From Calditrichota bacterium (GTDB lineage: Bacteria; Calditrichota; Calditrichia; RBG-13-44-9; J042), in assembly GCA_013150955.1 (NCBI GenBank), contig JAADJD010000034.1:45062-98194 (forward strand): a stretch of 53,133 nucleotides of DNA, in the 5' to 3' direction. This document shows positions 42,243 to 51,415 of this stretch, in pieces. Both the position numbers and the translations under genes were made by a program. Position 1 is the stretch's first letter. Every line of letters begins with the position of its first letter. Below the pieces are notes generated by a model, which saw nothing but the letters and a program-made list of their open reading frames with translations, was not told the origin of the DNA and did not search any database.

Positions 42243-43061
42243 ATGACGTTTTTACCACACGCGTTATTTCAGAAGCGTTCCTTTCTGGTGCTGTTGTTTT
42301 ACATTGCCCTTTCCTTTTTTTTAATGGGATTTAACGATGCGACGGCCTTGCGCGGGATGCGGCTGGTGTTGCTCCAGAGCATTGCTCTGCTGAATGGGAT
42401 TAAAGAGAAATTTGAGGTGGTGCAGCAACTGGCGGCCGAAAATCGGGCACTGCGTCAGGAGAACTTCCGGCTGAAGCTAACCAATCAAAAGTTGCGGGAA
42501 GCGTTGCTGGAAAATGCCCGCTTGCGGCGCATGTTGAATTTCAAAAAGGGGTATCCTTATCCCCTGGTGGCCGCGCGGGTGATTGGAAACGGAGTGGAAG
42601 AAGGCGTGCGCTCTTTGATCCTGAACGTGGGGGAAGCCGACAGTGTGTTTAAAAATTTCCCGGTCATCAGTGCGGATGGTCTGGTCGGGAAAATCATTGT
42701 CACCACACCCCATCAATCCATTGCCCAGGTGCTTATGGATCACAACTCCCTGGTCAGTGCCCGCCTGCAACGCAGTCGTGAGGTTGGGGTCATTGCCTGG
42801 TCGGGAAATTCCTGGCTGGAATTGCTTTACATTCCCAAAAACATCTCGGTGGAAAAGGGCGAACTGGTGGTGACTTCGGGATTAAGCAAGATTTACCCAC
42901 CTGGATTGAAAATCGGGGTGGTGACGGAAATTCGTGAGAGTGATTACGAATTTTTTAAAGAAATCCGGGTGCAACCCGCCGTGCGGTTCAACGCGCTGGA
43001 AGAGGTATTTGTCATCCGCAAACCACAGGCGCAACTACTGGAGATGCGAATCGGTGAATAG
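42243..43061 (+). CDS. mreC: Rod shape-determining protein MreC
   Basis: MreC (272 residues) is anchored by one N-terminal TM helix (~13-31, SFLVLLFYIALSFFLMGF), has a coiled coil (~55-95, VVQQLAAENRALRQENFRLKLTNQKLREALLENARLRRML) and two periplasmic beta-barrel domains (VAARVIGNGVEEGVRSLILNVGEADSV..., LYIPKNISVEKGELVVTSGLSKIYPPGLKIGVVTEI). It activates PBP2 within the elongasome. It is preceded by a 286-bp gap after mreB in which no gene is visible. Its stop overlaps the mreD start. Confidence 0.95.
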   Translation: MTFLPHALFQKRSFLVLLFYIALSFFLMGFNDATALRGMRLVLLQSIALLNGIKEKFEVVQQLAAENRALRQENFRLKLTNQKLREALLENARLRRMLNFKKGYPYPLVAARVIGNGVEEGVRSLILNVGEADSVFKNFPVISADGLVGKIIVTTPHQSIAQVLMDHNSLVSARLQRSREVGVIAWSGNSWLELLYIPKNISVEKGELVVTSGLSKIYPPGLKIGVVTEIRESDYEFFKEIRVQPAVRFNALEEVFVIRKPQAQLLEMRIGE

Positions 43062-43533
43062 AGTGTATCTGGGATATGCGATTGTCTTTCTGGTGGCAAT
43101 CTTTTTACAGGTGCTGATTGTCCCTTATCTGGAAATCCTGCACTGGAAACCGGACTTAATTTTAATTGTGCTGGTGATGTTTTCCATGAATGTCAGTCAG
43201 AACGCGGCAACGACAGCGGGATTTTTATCGGGGCTGGCCAGCGATCTGGTGTCTGCCCACATGGTGGGACTGGGTGCCCTTTCCAAATCGATTACCGGAT
43301 ACCTGTCGGCCAGTCTGGTGAAATACTTCCGGGAGCAAAGTCAATTCATTATTACGCTGATCATTGCCGGGTTGGTGCACGATCTGGTCTATTTTTTTAT
43401 CGATACTCTGGGGAAAGATTTTTCCTGGCGCTTGATTTTGTTTGTGTACATCATCCCGAATTTATTTTATACCGTACTGGTCGGGGCGTTTGTGTATTAC
43501 GTTCTGGGAAACTGGCTGCGTTTTCGGCCCTGA
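43054..43533 (+). CDS. mreD: Rod shape-determining protein MreD
   Basis: MreD (159 residues) is an inner-membrane partner of MreC. Five to six hydrophobic helices are visible, starting YLGYAIVFLVAIFLQVLIVPYLEILHWKPDLILIVLVMF. The conserved segment is GFLSGLASDLVSAHMVGLGALSKSITGYLSA. I choose GTG 43054, with GGAG about 10 nt upstream, overlapping the last codons of mreC; a second GTG at 43063 is possible. The longer open frame upstream lies inside mreC in another phase and is not real. Confidence 0.9.
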   Translation: MNRVYLGYAIVFLVAIFLQVLIVPYLEILHWKPDLILIVLVMFSMNVSQNAATTAGFLSGLASDLVSAHMVGLGALSKSITGYLSASLVKYFREQSQFIITLIIAGLVHDLVYFFIDTLGKDFSWRLILFVYIIPNLFYTVLVGAFVYYVLGNWLRFRP

Positions 43534-43582
43534 CTTCATAATCCGTGAATGGGTGGGGTGACCATCACTCAGGTGGGTGGAT

Positions 43583-45424
43583 ATGCGATCGCGTAAATTG
43601 TATGTGTTTTATGCACTGATTGTCATCAGCATTTTGACGCTGAACATTCGCTTTTATATTCTGCAAATTCGCCATGCCGATGTGTACCAGGAAAAATCGG
43701 CCAAAAACAGCATTCGCGTAATTACCCAGTTGCCGGTGCGCGGCAATATCTTTGACCGGCAGGGCCGGTTGATTGCGGATAACCGACCATCGTTTTCCCT
43801 GTATTTGATTCCCGCCCAGACCACATCCCATACATTGGAATTTGTCACCCGTTTGTTGGGTCTGGACAAAGAAAAGATTCGCCAGAAATTGCGGCGCGCC
43901 GGGCCATTTCAGCCGGTAAAGATCGCACGCAGTGTCCGGCCAGAAATCCTGACCATCATGCAGGAAAACATCCTGGAATTACCCGGTCTGGAATGGCGGG
44001 TGGAACCGCGACGCCATTACAATATTAAGAATGGATTTGCCCATGTGCTGGGTACGCTGGGCGAAGTGGATGAACAGGAGTTGACGCGCAATCCCGAGTA
44101 CGAACTGGGCGACATTGTGGGCAAAAAGGGCATCGAGAAGGCGGCGGACCGTTACCTGCGCGGGCGAAAGGGCTTTAAATACGTGCGGGTCGATGCGCTG
44201 GGGCGGACAGTGGAAGAGATCAAAACGGCAAAGAATTCGCCACCCTATCCGGGAATGGACATGTATTTAACCATCGATGCCCGTTTACAACAATATGCAG
44301 ATACCCTGTTTCAGGGGAAACGAGGCGCACTGGTGGCGATTGATGTGACCAATGGCGAAGTCATCACCATGCTCTCCAAACCGGATTACGATCTGGAATA
44401 CTTTGTGGGTACCATTGATCCTCAGATCTGGCAACAATTGATTTCCGATACCACCCATCCGCTTTACGATCGGGCATGTCAGAGCAGCTATCCGCCCGGC
44501 TCAACCTACAAGCTGGTGGCCGCCATTGCCGCCCTGAATGAGAATATCATCACTCCTTCCTGGTCGGCATATTGTCCGGGATATTTCCAGATTGGCCGAA
44601 AGACCATTCGTTGCTGGAATCCAGAAGGGCATGGGACTCTGGATTTGCTGGGTGCGATCAAACATTCCTGCAATGTGTATTTTTATCAACTGGGATTGAA
44701 GATCGGGATCGACGTCTGGAGCAAGTACAGCATGCTCTTTTTGTTTGGAAAGAAAACGGGTATTGAATTGACCAACGAAAATGCCGGACTGGTGCCCACG
44801 CGCGAGTATTATGATAAGGTGTTCGGCAAAGGAAAATGGACGCGGGGCATGCTGGCCAATCTGGCTATTGGGCAGGGAGAATTGCTGGTAACCCCGTTGC
44901 AGCTGGCCCAATTTGGAATGATCATTGCCAACAAAGGAACGTACTATACGCCGCACCTCATTTTAAAACTGGTGGATCGGATTACCGGCGAAGAGCAAAA
45001 ACCGGAAGTGCAAGCGCAGGTTATTGAGGGGGTTCGGCCGGAAATCTATGAATTGATGCATCAGGGCATGCGGGAAGTGGTGGATGGGGGTACCGGCTGG
45101 CGGACAAACATCATTGGTATCGAAGTGGCTGGAAAGACCGGTACGGCACAAAATCCCCACGGAAAGCCCCACGCCTGGTTCCTGGGGTTTGCCCCCTTCG
45201 ATCAACCCCGGATTGCGGTGGTGGTTCTGGTGGAAAATGGGGGTTCAGGGGGCGGCGTGGCTGCTCCAATCGCCGGGAATTATTTACGGAAGTATTTTTA
45301 CTATCGGGGTATGTTTGATTATCGCAGGGAGTGGGCTATTTTAAAGGCCATTCGCGAAAAACAAAAACAACAAGCGCGGGAAGATAGACTGAGGCAGGCA
45401 CAGGAGGTACCCGAAGATGGCTGA
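43583..45424 (+). CDS. mrdA: Penicillin-binding protein 2 (elongasome transpeptidase)
   Basis: PBP2 (613 residues) cross-links peptidoglycan during side-wall growth. It has an N-terminal TM helix (~6-24), a dimerisation/pedestal region (RGNIFDRQGRLIADNRPSFSLYLIP...), and a transpeptidase domain with SxxK at YPPGSTYKLVAA (nucleophile Ser307), SxN at KHSCNVYFYQ, and KTG at VAGKTGTAQNPHGKPHAWFLGFAPFD. The C-terminal ~35 residues are charged (REKQKQQAREDRLRQAQEV). ATG 43583 follows AGGTGG; GTG 43577 is an alternative two codons upstream. It overlaps rodA by 8 nt. Confidence 0.95.
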   Translation: MRSRKLYVFYALIVISILTLNIRFYILQIRHADVYQEKSAKNSIRVITQLPVRGNIFDRQGRLIADNRPSFSLYLIPAQTTSHTLEFVTRLLGLDKEKIRQKLRRAGPFQPVKIARSVRPEILTIMQENILELPGLEWRVEPRRHYNIKNGFAHVLGTLGEVDEQELTRNPEYELGDIVGKKGIEKAADRYLRGRKGFKYVRVDALGRTVEEIKTAKNSPPYPGMDMYLTIDARLQQYADTLFQGKRGALVAIDVTNGEVITMLSKPDYDLEYFVGTIDPQIWQQLISDTTHPLYDRACQSSYPPGSTYKLVAAIAALNENIITPSWSAYCPGYFQIGRKTIRCWNPEGHGTLDLLGAIKHSCNVYFYQLGLKIGIDVWSKYSMLFLFGKKTGIELTNENAGLVPTREYYDKVFGKGKWTRGMLANLAIGQGELLVTPLQLAQFGMIIANKGTYYTPHLILKLVDRITGEEQKPEVQAQVIEGVRPEIYELMHQGMREVVDGGTGWRTNIIGIEVAGKTGTAQNPHGKPHAWFLGFAPFDQPRIAVVVLVENGGSGGGVAAPIAGNYLRKYFYYRGMFDYRREWAILKAIREKQKQQAREDRLRQAQEVPEDG

Positions 45425-46643
45425 AAGCTGGTTGAAACGCATCGATCCCTGGTTGCTGATAGCGGTGTTCGGGTTGATTGGAATGGGGCTGGTGGCGCTG
45501 TATTCTTCGTCATATCCCGCCATTCAAACCGGGAAGGGCACCAACTACTTCATGTTTCAGGTGTTCTGGGTTATTGTGGGAACCATGGTCATGGTGCTGG
45601 TGGCGTTAGTGCCTCATCGGACATTCTTTAATGTTTCCTATTTATTTTATGGCATTTCCATTGCCCTGTTGATATTGGTGTTATTTGTGGGGACTCGTGG
45701 CATGGGGGCAACCCGCTGGCTTCGGCTGGGCCCGTTTAACATTCAACCATCGGAGATAGCTAAAGTGGCGACCCTGATGGCCGTGGCCCGGTATTTATCC
45801 AGCGAACGCATCAACATCAACCAGTTGCGCTATTTTTTAACCGCTTCGCTATTCTTTTTAATCCCCTTTTTGTTGATCGTTAAACAGCCGGATCTGGGTA
45901 CCAGCCTGGTGTTTGTGGTTATGGTGCTGCCGGTATTTTATTGGGCGGGATTAAATACTGGAAATCTTTTTCTGATCATCATCCCATTTTTGACGCTGAT
46001 CGCTTCTTTCAATTATTATGCCTTTTTCGGGGTGATGGCGATTCTGGTGGTTTATTTGATTTATTCGCGGCGTCCGCTGCGGGTGGCCATCTTCAATTTT
46101 TTACTGAATATTTTTATTGGCATGATCACTCCCTTCCTGTGGAATCAGCTTCAGCCGTACCAGAAAAAACGCATTCTGACCTTTGCCAATCCCGAATCGG
46201 ATCCCCTGGGCGCCGGATACCAGGTCATTCAATCCATGGTGGCCATTGGATCCGGTGGCTTAACCGGGAAGGGGTTTCTTCAGGGATCCCAAACCCAATT
46301 GCGCTTTTTGCCGGAACAACATACCGATTTTATTTTCGCTGTCATCGGAGAGGAATTTGGTTTCCTGGGGGTGACCCTGGGACTGGTGTTGTTTGCTTTG
46401 CTTTTGTTCCGGATTTTTCGGATTGCCTCGCTGGTGAAGAGCCAGTATTTCAGCATCCTTTCGGTGGGAATTGCCACCGTGATTGGATTTCACATGGTGA
46501 TCAATATTGGAATGACCATTGGATTGTTGCCGGTGACGGGACTACCGCTGCCGTTCATTAGTTACGGTGGATCAGCCATGTTGACCAATCTGGGCATGGT
46601 GGGTATGCTATTGAATTTTTATCGGAATCGGTTTGAATATTAA
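45417..46643 (+). CDS. rodA: Peptidoglycan glycosyltransferase RodA (SEDS)
   Basis: RodA (408 residues) is a SEDS-family polymerase that forms glycan strands from lipid II together with PBP2. About ten TM helices are visible. Signatures: DPWLLIAVFGLIGMGLVALYSSSYP, GATRWLRLGPFNIQPSEIAKVATLMAVARYL, KQPDLGTSLVFVVMVLPVFYWAG (essential Asp), QPYQKKRILTFANPESDPLGAGYQVIQSMVAIGSGGLTGKGFLQGSQTQLRFLPEQHTDFIFAVIGEEFGF, and VTGLPLPFISYGGSAMLTNLG. Overlap with mrdA implies coupled translation, fitting the RodA-PBP2 complex. Confidence 0.97.
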   Translation: MAESWLKRIDPWLLIAVFGLIGMGLVALYSSSYPAIQTGKGTNYFMFQVFWVIVGTMVMVLVALVPHRTFFNVSYLFYGISIALLILVLFVGTRGMGATRWLRLGPFNIQPSEIAKVATLMAVARYLSSERININQLRYFLTASLFFLIPFLLIVKQPDLGTSLVFVVMVLPVFYWAGLNTGNLFLIIIPFLTLIASFNYYAFFGVMAILVVYLIYSRRPLRVAIFNFLLNIFIGMITPFLWNQLQPYQKKRILTFANPESDPLGAGYQVIQSMVAIGSGGLTGKGFLQGSQTQLRFLPEQHTDFIFAVIGEEFGFLGVTLGLVLFALLLFRIFRIASLVKSQYFSILSVGIATVIGFHMVINIGMTIGLLPVTGLPLPFISYGGSAMLTNLGMVGMLLNFYRNRFEY

Positions 46644-46654
46644 GTGAGGCGACT

Positions 46655-47467
46655 ATGCATCCAGAATTGTTTCGTTTGGGCCCGCTGGTGATCAACAGTT
46701 ACGGATTGATGCTGGCGCTGGCATTCGTGTTTGGATTGTGGATTAGCAATTACAAGGCCGCACAGCGGAAGATTGATCCCAATGAAATGACCAACCTGGC
46801 TTTTATCGTCATGGTCAGTTCCATTGTGGGAGCCCGCCTGTTGTATGTGGTGTTCCATCTGGATGAGTTCCGGGGGCGATGGATTTATACGTTCTTGCCC
46901 ATTCAGGAAGATGGAACGATTGGCCTGGGTGGATTGATCCTTCTGGGCGGTGTGCTGGGTGGATTCCTGGCGGGTAGTATTTACGTGATGAAAAAGCGCC
47001 TGCCCTACTGGAAGATTGCCGATTCGGTAGCGCCGGCGCTGGCTTTTGGGATTTTCCTGGGGCGCATCGGCTGCTTCCTGAATGGCTGCTGCTTTGGAAA
47101 GGCCTGTGATTTGCCCTGGGCAGTAACCTTCCCGCCACACAGTCCGGCCGGATACGTTATGGGAAATATCCCCATCCATCCCACACAACTGTATGCCTCC
47201 CTGTACGGTCTGGCCATATTTGGCGTTCTGATGTACCTCGATCGAAAACCCCGTTACGATGGATTTATTTTTGGGGTCTTTTTAATTCTGTATGGCATCG
47301 CTCGTTTTACGGTGGATTTTTTCCGCTACTACGAAAGCCAGATGTTTCTATTTGCGGGATTGGGATTCAACCAGCTGGTAAGTCTGCTGATGCTGATAAC
47401 CGGCATCGTCATTATCTGGAAGCGCCGGCAGGTGGCGCCCGCTTCACCGGAACGGGGAAGGGAATGA
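46655..47467 (+). CDS. lgt: Prolipoprotein diacylglyceryl transferase
   Basis: Lgt (270 residues) transfers diacylglycerol from phosphatidylglycerol to the lipobox Cys of prolipoproteins, such as the TatT-like protein in this window. Seven TM helices are seen. Key text: INSYGLMLALAFVFGLW (H/Y-G active-site region), GARLLYVVFHLDEF (essential Arg), GLILLGGVLGGFLAGSIYVMKKR, and LAFGIFLGRIGCFLNGCCFGKACDLPWAVTFP, then HPTQLYASLYGLAIF. Start ATG 46655 is 11 nt after rodA. It is the last gene of the purN-lgt run. Confidence 0.96.
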   Translation: MHPELFRLGPLVINSYGLMLALAFVFGLWISNYKAAQRKIDPNEMTNLAFIVMVSSIVGARLLYVVFHLDEFRGRWIYTFLPIQEDGTIGLGGLILLGGVLGGFLAGSIYVMKKRLPYWKIADSVAPALAFGIFLGRIGCFLNGCCFGKACDLPWAVTFPPHSPAGYVMGNIPIHPTQLYASLYGLAIFGVLMYLDRKPRYDGFIFGVFLILYGIARFTVDFFRYYESQMFLFAGLGFNQLVSLLMLITGIVIIWKRRQVAPASPERGRE

Positions 47468-47646
47468 CGCCCCTCGCGAAAGGGAAGAAACCGGAGGCGC
47501 ACGTCCGGGGCATGCCGGTGCCCTGAGGAGCAACGGATTTTCCCCGTCCCCCCATGTTGGGTAATTGCCAACTGTCAACTGAAAGCTTCGTCAAAAAATT
47601 TTAAAAAAACCTCTTGGAATGGGGATTTTTTGTCGTAACTTAGAGG

Positions 47647-47664
47647 TTAGTGAGTATTTACTAA
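47647..47664. promoter_or_regulatory. Putative TetR operator upstream of tetR
   Basis: TTAGTGAGTATTTACTAA is an 18-bp near-palindrome (7 of 9 half-site pairs match) ending 11 nt before the tetR start. A similar element (13 of 18 identical) lies just before the RND gene, as expected for autoregulation. Confidence 0.55.
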
Positions 47665-47675
47665 TGAGGAGTTTT

Positions 47676-48254
47676 ATGTTTACCCGAAGACAACAGGAAA
47701 TCGTCGAAGCGGCAATCGATCTCATCGCCGAAGACGGCATCCAGAATCTAACCATCAAAAACCTGTCCCGGCGCATCGGCGTCACCGAAGCCGCTATCTA
47801 TCGCCATTTCGAAAGCAAACTGGATATCCTTTTAGCCATTCTCACGTTCTTCCGGGAACAGCAAACCGCTTTGTTTCAGAGCATCCAGCAGCAGCATCAT
47901 CGGGCATTGGATCGACTAAAAACGTTTTTTATAGAGCGGTTCCGCCAATTTACCCGGAAACCGGCCCTGGCAGCGGTCATCTTCTCCGAAGAAATTTTCC
48001 AGAACGATCCCCGCCTGGTGAAAATGATCAACGAAATTATGGACATGACCCTGAAATACGTCCGCGGGGTGATTCTGGAAGGCCAGAGTGCAGCCGAAAT
48101 CCGCACCGATATTTCCGATGAACAGCTGTCCCTGATGGCCCTTGGGGGAATGCGTTTGCTGGTCGCTCGCTGGCACCTCAGCGATCATCCGTTTGATCTG
48201 CTTCAGGAAGGCGAACGATTGTGGGAGGCGATTCAACAGATACTGGAAGTGTGA
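47676..48254 (+). CDS. TetR/AcrR family transcriptional regulator
   Basis: This 192-residue repressor has an N-terminal helix-turn-helix (~5-50, RRQQEIVEAAIDLIAEDGIQNLTIKNLSRRIGVTEAAIYRHFESKLDILLAIL) with the TetR signature 'AIYRHFESK'. The helical ligand domain is followed by the end LMALGGMRLLVARWHLSDHPFDLLQEGERLWEAIQQIL. I choose ATG 47676 because AGGAG lies 5-6 nt upstream; ATGs at 47664 and 47619 are less likely. It directly precedes the RND exporter operon, and similar operator-like palindromes flank it on both sides, so it likely represses itself and the exporter. The ligand is unknown; a lipid or fatty acid would suit the context. Confidence 0.9.
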   Translation: MFTRRQQEIVEAAIDLIAEDGIQNLTIKNLSRRIGVTEAAIYRHFESKLDILLAILTFFREQQTALFQSIQQQHHRALDRLKTFFIERFRQFTRKPALAAVIFSEEIFQNDPRLVKMINEIMDMTLKYVRGVILEGQSAAEIRTDISDEQLSLMALGGMRLLVARWHLSDHPFDLLQEGERLWEAIQQILEV

Positions 48255-48274
48255 AAAATTTTTTGAAATGGAAG

Positions 48275-48292
48275 TAAGTAAACATTTACAAA
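48275..48292. promoter_or_regulatory. Putative TetR operator upstream of RND exporter
   Basis: TAAGTAAACATTTACAAA matches the site upstream of tetR at 13 of 18 positions and contains the core GTAAACATTTAC. It lies 14 nt before the exporter start and so would overlap the promoter or ribosome-site region. Confidence 0.5.
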
Positions 48293-48305
48293 CAAGGAGA
48301 TTCTT

Positions 48306-50633
48306 ATGATTCACTGGATTGACCAACTGCTCAACAAACCGCTGAGGGCGCTTCTCATCCTGCTGGGTATCTCAGCCGTGTTTTTTGTAACCATGCGTAA
48401 TAACTCCCGAATGGAAACCGATCTGGATAAATATATGCCCCAGAATCATCCCGCCTTCATTTACAGCAATCAGGCCGAAGACTGGTTTGACATCAAAGAT
48501 GGGATCATTATTGCCCTGGAAAATCCACAGGGGATTTATCATCCCACCACCTTGAGGAAGGTGAAAGATCTTACCCGAAAACTCCAGAAAATGCCCGAAA
48601 TCGAGAAAAACGATGTGACCTCATTGTACACCGCAGACAACATTGTGGGAACGGAAGATGGTCTGGATGTCAAATCATTTTACAGGCGCGTGCCGGAATC
48701 GGATGAGGCATTGAACAACTTACGCGAAAAGGTGCGCGCGAACGAGATGGTGTATGGACGCCTGGTTTCCCGTGACGAAACGGTGACCATCATCATCGCG
48801 CGGGTAGGGGACGACACCTTCTCCCAGGAATTTTATCATCGGTTAAAAGCCCTGGTGAAGGAATACGAAGGGCCGGAAAAGGTCTACATCGCCGGACGTC
48901 CCATTGTGGAAGGCACCATGGCTTATCTGGGGCCCAAAGACATGAAGCGGATGGTGCCCATCGTGATTGGGGTGATCATTCTGGTGCTTTATCTGGTGCT
49001 TCGGAATGTGCGCAGCACCCTGCTCACCCTTCTGGTGGTGGTGTTTAGCGTCATATGGACGTTTGGTTTGATGGCTTTGCTGGAAGTCCCCATTTATGCC
49101 GTGTCGACCATGATTCCGGTCATGCTGATTGCCATTGGAGTCGCCGATGGCATCCACTTATTCAGCCATCTCTATCTATTCCTGAAGGAGAATCCACAGG
49201 CCACCAAAAAAGAAGCCGTGGTGGACATGATCCGGGAAATGTGGCGTCCAGTGGTGATGACCAGTGTGACCACCGCGGTGGGTTTCGTTTCTCTGGTTAC
49301 CTCCCAGGTGTATCCCATTAAGTATTTTGGCCTGTTTACCGCTTTTGGCGTTTTGGTGGCCATGCTCTTTTCGCTGGTTTTTATTCCGGCTGGTATCATG
49401 TTGCTGGGACTGCCCCGGCCGCATAAAAAGATCGAAGATGTGGACGAGGATCGCGAGGCCGATCTGTTTGCCCACAAATTTGCGGAAGGCATTGCCCGTA
49501 AAAAATGGATCACCTTCCTGGCGGTTCATGCCGTGGTATTGTTTTCCATCATCGGAATGAATCGCGTCTGGATCAACTCCAGCTTTCTGGAAAAATTTGA
49601 AAAGGACAGCGAGATCGTTCAGACCGATCGATTCATCAATTCCCATTTTGGGGGTACCAACACGTTAAACGTGATTCTGGAAGGCGATGAAGAGGATACC
49701 TTCAAACAACCGGCCGTCTTAACGGAAATGGTTCGCATGCAGGAGGCCGTTCAACACCAGCTGCCGGTGGTGGGCAATTCGTTTTCCCTGGGGGATTACC
49801 TGAAGCGCATGAATAAAGTAATGCACGCGGATAGCGCCCGGTATGAACGCATACCCGACTCACAAAATCTGATAGCGCAATACCTGCTGCTTTACGAAAT
49901 GTCCGGTGATCCAGAAAATTTGTGGCAGGTGGTTACCGAAGATTATCAAAAGGCCAACATCACCTTTCAGCTGAAAAGCGACAATTCCCGTGCACTGAAG
50001 AAGGCCATAGCGGTGATCGAAAGTTTTCGACCCCGGTTCGAAGAGCAGGGGATTCAAATCAATTACGCCGGTTCGGGTTACAAGGCGCTGGTATTTACAG
50101 ATTTGATTCTGGAAGGTCAGATCACCAGCCTGTTGTTATCTCTGGTGATCGTCATTGCGCTGCTTGCGCTGATGTTTCGGAGTTTCACGGTTGGACTGAT
50201 TGGTGCCGTTCCCATTATCCTGACCGCCATGATCAGCTTTGGGGTGATGGGTTTGTTGAACATTCCCTTGAGCACCACCACAGCCCTGATTTCCAGCATT
50301 GCGGTGGGGATTGGGATTGATTATGCCGTCCATTTCATCGAACGGTACCGGATTTATGCCCGGCAAACGGAAAGCAAGGTAGAAACCATCAAGCTGACCA
50401 TGCATCATTCCGGGCGAGCGATCATCTTTAATGCCCTGGTGGTGATCGCCGGCTTTCTGGTCTTGTTGTTCTCCGTTTTTCCCCCCAATCGCGTGCTGGG
50501 GGCGCTGGTATCGCTCAACATGTTCACCAGTTTTCTGGGGACAATCACCATCATGTTTTTACTGCTTTACGTCACTAACATGTATTTCAAAACACCGAAA
50601 GAAACCATCATAAATAAGGAGGATAAATCATGA
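48306..50633 (+). CDS. RND/MMPL family exporter
   Basis: This 775-residue inner-membrane protein has the MMPL/SSD layout: one TM helix, a periplasmic loop (~30-210), five to six TM helices (~217-380), and the same again (loop ~430-610, helices ~615-760). Conserved text: VSTMIPVMLIAIGVADGIHLFSHLY (membrane Asp of the proton relay), MTSVTTAVGFVSLVTSQVYPIKYFGLFTAFGVLVAM, and, in the second half, STTTALISSIAVGIGIDYAVHFIERYR. Such proteins export lipids, including hopanoids (HpnN), sterols (BstA) or mycobacterial lipids (MmpL). AAGGAGA precedes the ATG. It overlaps the LolA-like gene by 4 nt. Confidence 0.93.
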   Translation: MIHWIDQLLNKPLRALLILLGISAVFFVTMRNNSRMETDLDKYMPQNHPAFIYSNQAEDWFDIKDGIIIALENPQGIYHPTTLRKVKDLTRKLQKMPEIEKNDVTSLYTADNIVGTEDGLDVKSFYRRVPESDEALNNLREKVRANEMVYGRLVSRDETVTIIIARVGDDTFSQEFYHRLKALVKEYEGPEKVYIAGRPIVEGTMAYLGPKDMKRMVPIVIGVIILVLYLVLRNVRSTLLTLLVVVFSVIWTFGLMALLEVPIYAVSTMIPVMLIAIGVADGIHLFSHLYLFLKENPQATKKEAVVDMIREMWRPVVMTSVTTAVGFVSLVTSQVYPIKYFGLFTAFGVLVAMLFSLVFIPAGIMLLGLPRPHKKIEDVDEDREADLFAHKFAEGIARKKWITFLAVHAVVLFSIIGMNRVWINSSFLEKFEKDSEIVQTDRFINSHFGGTNTLNVILEGDEEDTFKQPAVLTEMVRMQEAVQHQLPVVGNSFSLGDYLKRMNKVMHADSARYERIPDSQNLIAQYLLLYEMSGDPENLWQVVTEDYQKANITFQLKSDNSRALKKAIAVIESFRPRFEEQGIQINYAGSGYKALVFTDLILEGQITSLLLSLVIVIALLALMFRSFTVGLIGAVPIILTAMISFGVMGLLNIPLSTTTALISSIAVGIGIDYAVHFIERYRIYARQTESKVETIKLTMHHSGRAIIFNALVVIAGFLVLLFSVFPPNRVLGALVSLNMFTSFLGTITIMFLLLYVTNMYFKTPKETIINKEDKS

Positions 50634-51415
50634 AGATCTTCAAATTCGTAATGGGAATGTTGATAATGGGATGGTTTGCCCTGGATGGAATGGCCCAGCA
50701 ACCATTAACCGCCATGCAGATTATGGAAAAGGTTTACAACCGTCCCGATGGAAACGAAATGGAAGCCCGGTTGAGCATGATTCTGATCAATTCTCGCGGA
50801 AATCAGCGGGTGCGGGAAATCAAGCAGTACATCAAGGATTTTGGCGATGTGGAAAAACGGATCATGTTTTTTCTGAAGCCAGCGGATGTGCGCAATACGG
50901 CGTTCATGAACTGGAGCTATAAACATTCGGATAAGGATGATGATCAGTGGATATATTTGCCGGCACTGAAAAAGATCAAGCGGATTTCCAGCGATAGCAA
51001 GGGCGATTACTTTATGGGGTCGGATTTTACTTACGACGATCTGGGCGACCGGAAGCCGGAAGAAGATCGGCACCGGATTTTGCGGGAAGAAGTGCTGGAT
51101 GGGGAATCGTGCTATGTGATCGAAAGTATCCCCCTGGAATCGGATTACATGTATTCCCGCACGGTCACCTGGATTGTAAAGGACAAATGGATAGGCCTGA
51201 AAAAAGAATTTTACGATGAGGATGGGGATCATTTGAAAACCCTGCGAATCAAGAAGTATGAAAAAATCAAGGGTTACTGGATCATACTGGAAACGGAAAT
51301 GCACAATGTTCAGAAAAATCATACCACCATCATGCGCCTTTCCGATGTACAAATTGATGCAGGCATTCCGGCCAACATTTTTACTGAACGAATGATGCGA
51401 AGGGGGATGCGGTAA
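50630..51415 (+). CDS. LolA-like outer membrane lipoprotein-sorting protein
   Basis: This 261-residue protein has a signal peptide (MKIFKFVMGMLIMGWFALDGMAQQ) and a LolA/LolB-like beta-barrel domain. It begins PLTAMQIMEKVYNRPDGNEMEARLSMILINSRGNQRVREIKQYI and carries the block FMNWSYKHSDKDDDQWIYLPALKKIKRISSDSKGDYFMGSDFTYDDLGDRKPEEDRHRILREE. This group is usually encoded beside MMPL exporters and probably carries lipid across the periplasm. It overlaps the exporter by 4 nt and the porin by 1 nt. There is no lipobox, so it is soluble. Confidence 0.9.
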   Translation: MKIFKFVMGMLIMGWFALDGMAQQPLTAMQIMEKVYNRPDGNEMEARLSMILINSRGNQRVREIKQYIKDFGDVEKRIMFFLKPADVRNTAFMNWSYKHSDKDDDQWIYLPALKKIKRISSDSKGDYFMGSDFTYDDLGDRKPEEDRHRILREEVLDGESCYVIESIPLESDYMYSRTVTWIVKDKWIGLKKEFYDEDGDHLKTLRIKKYEKIKGYWIILETEMHNVQKNHTTIMRLSDVQIDAGIPANIFTERMMRRGMR

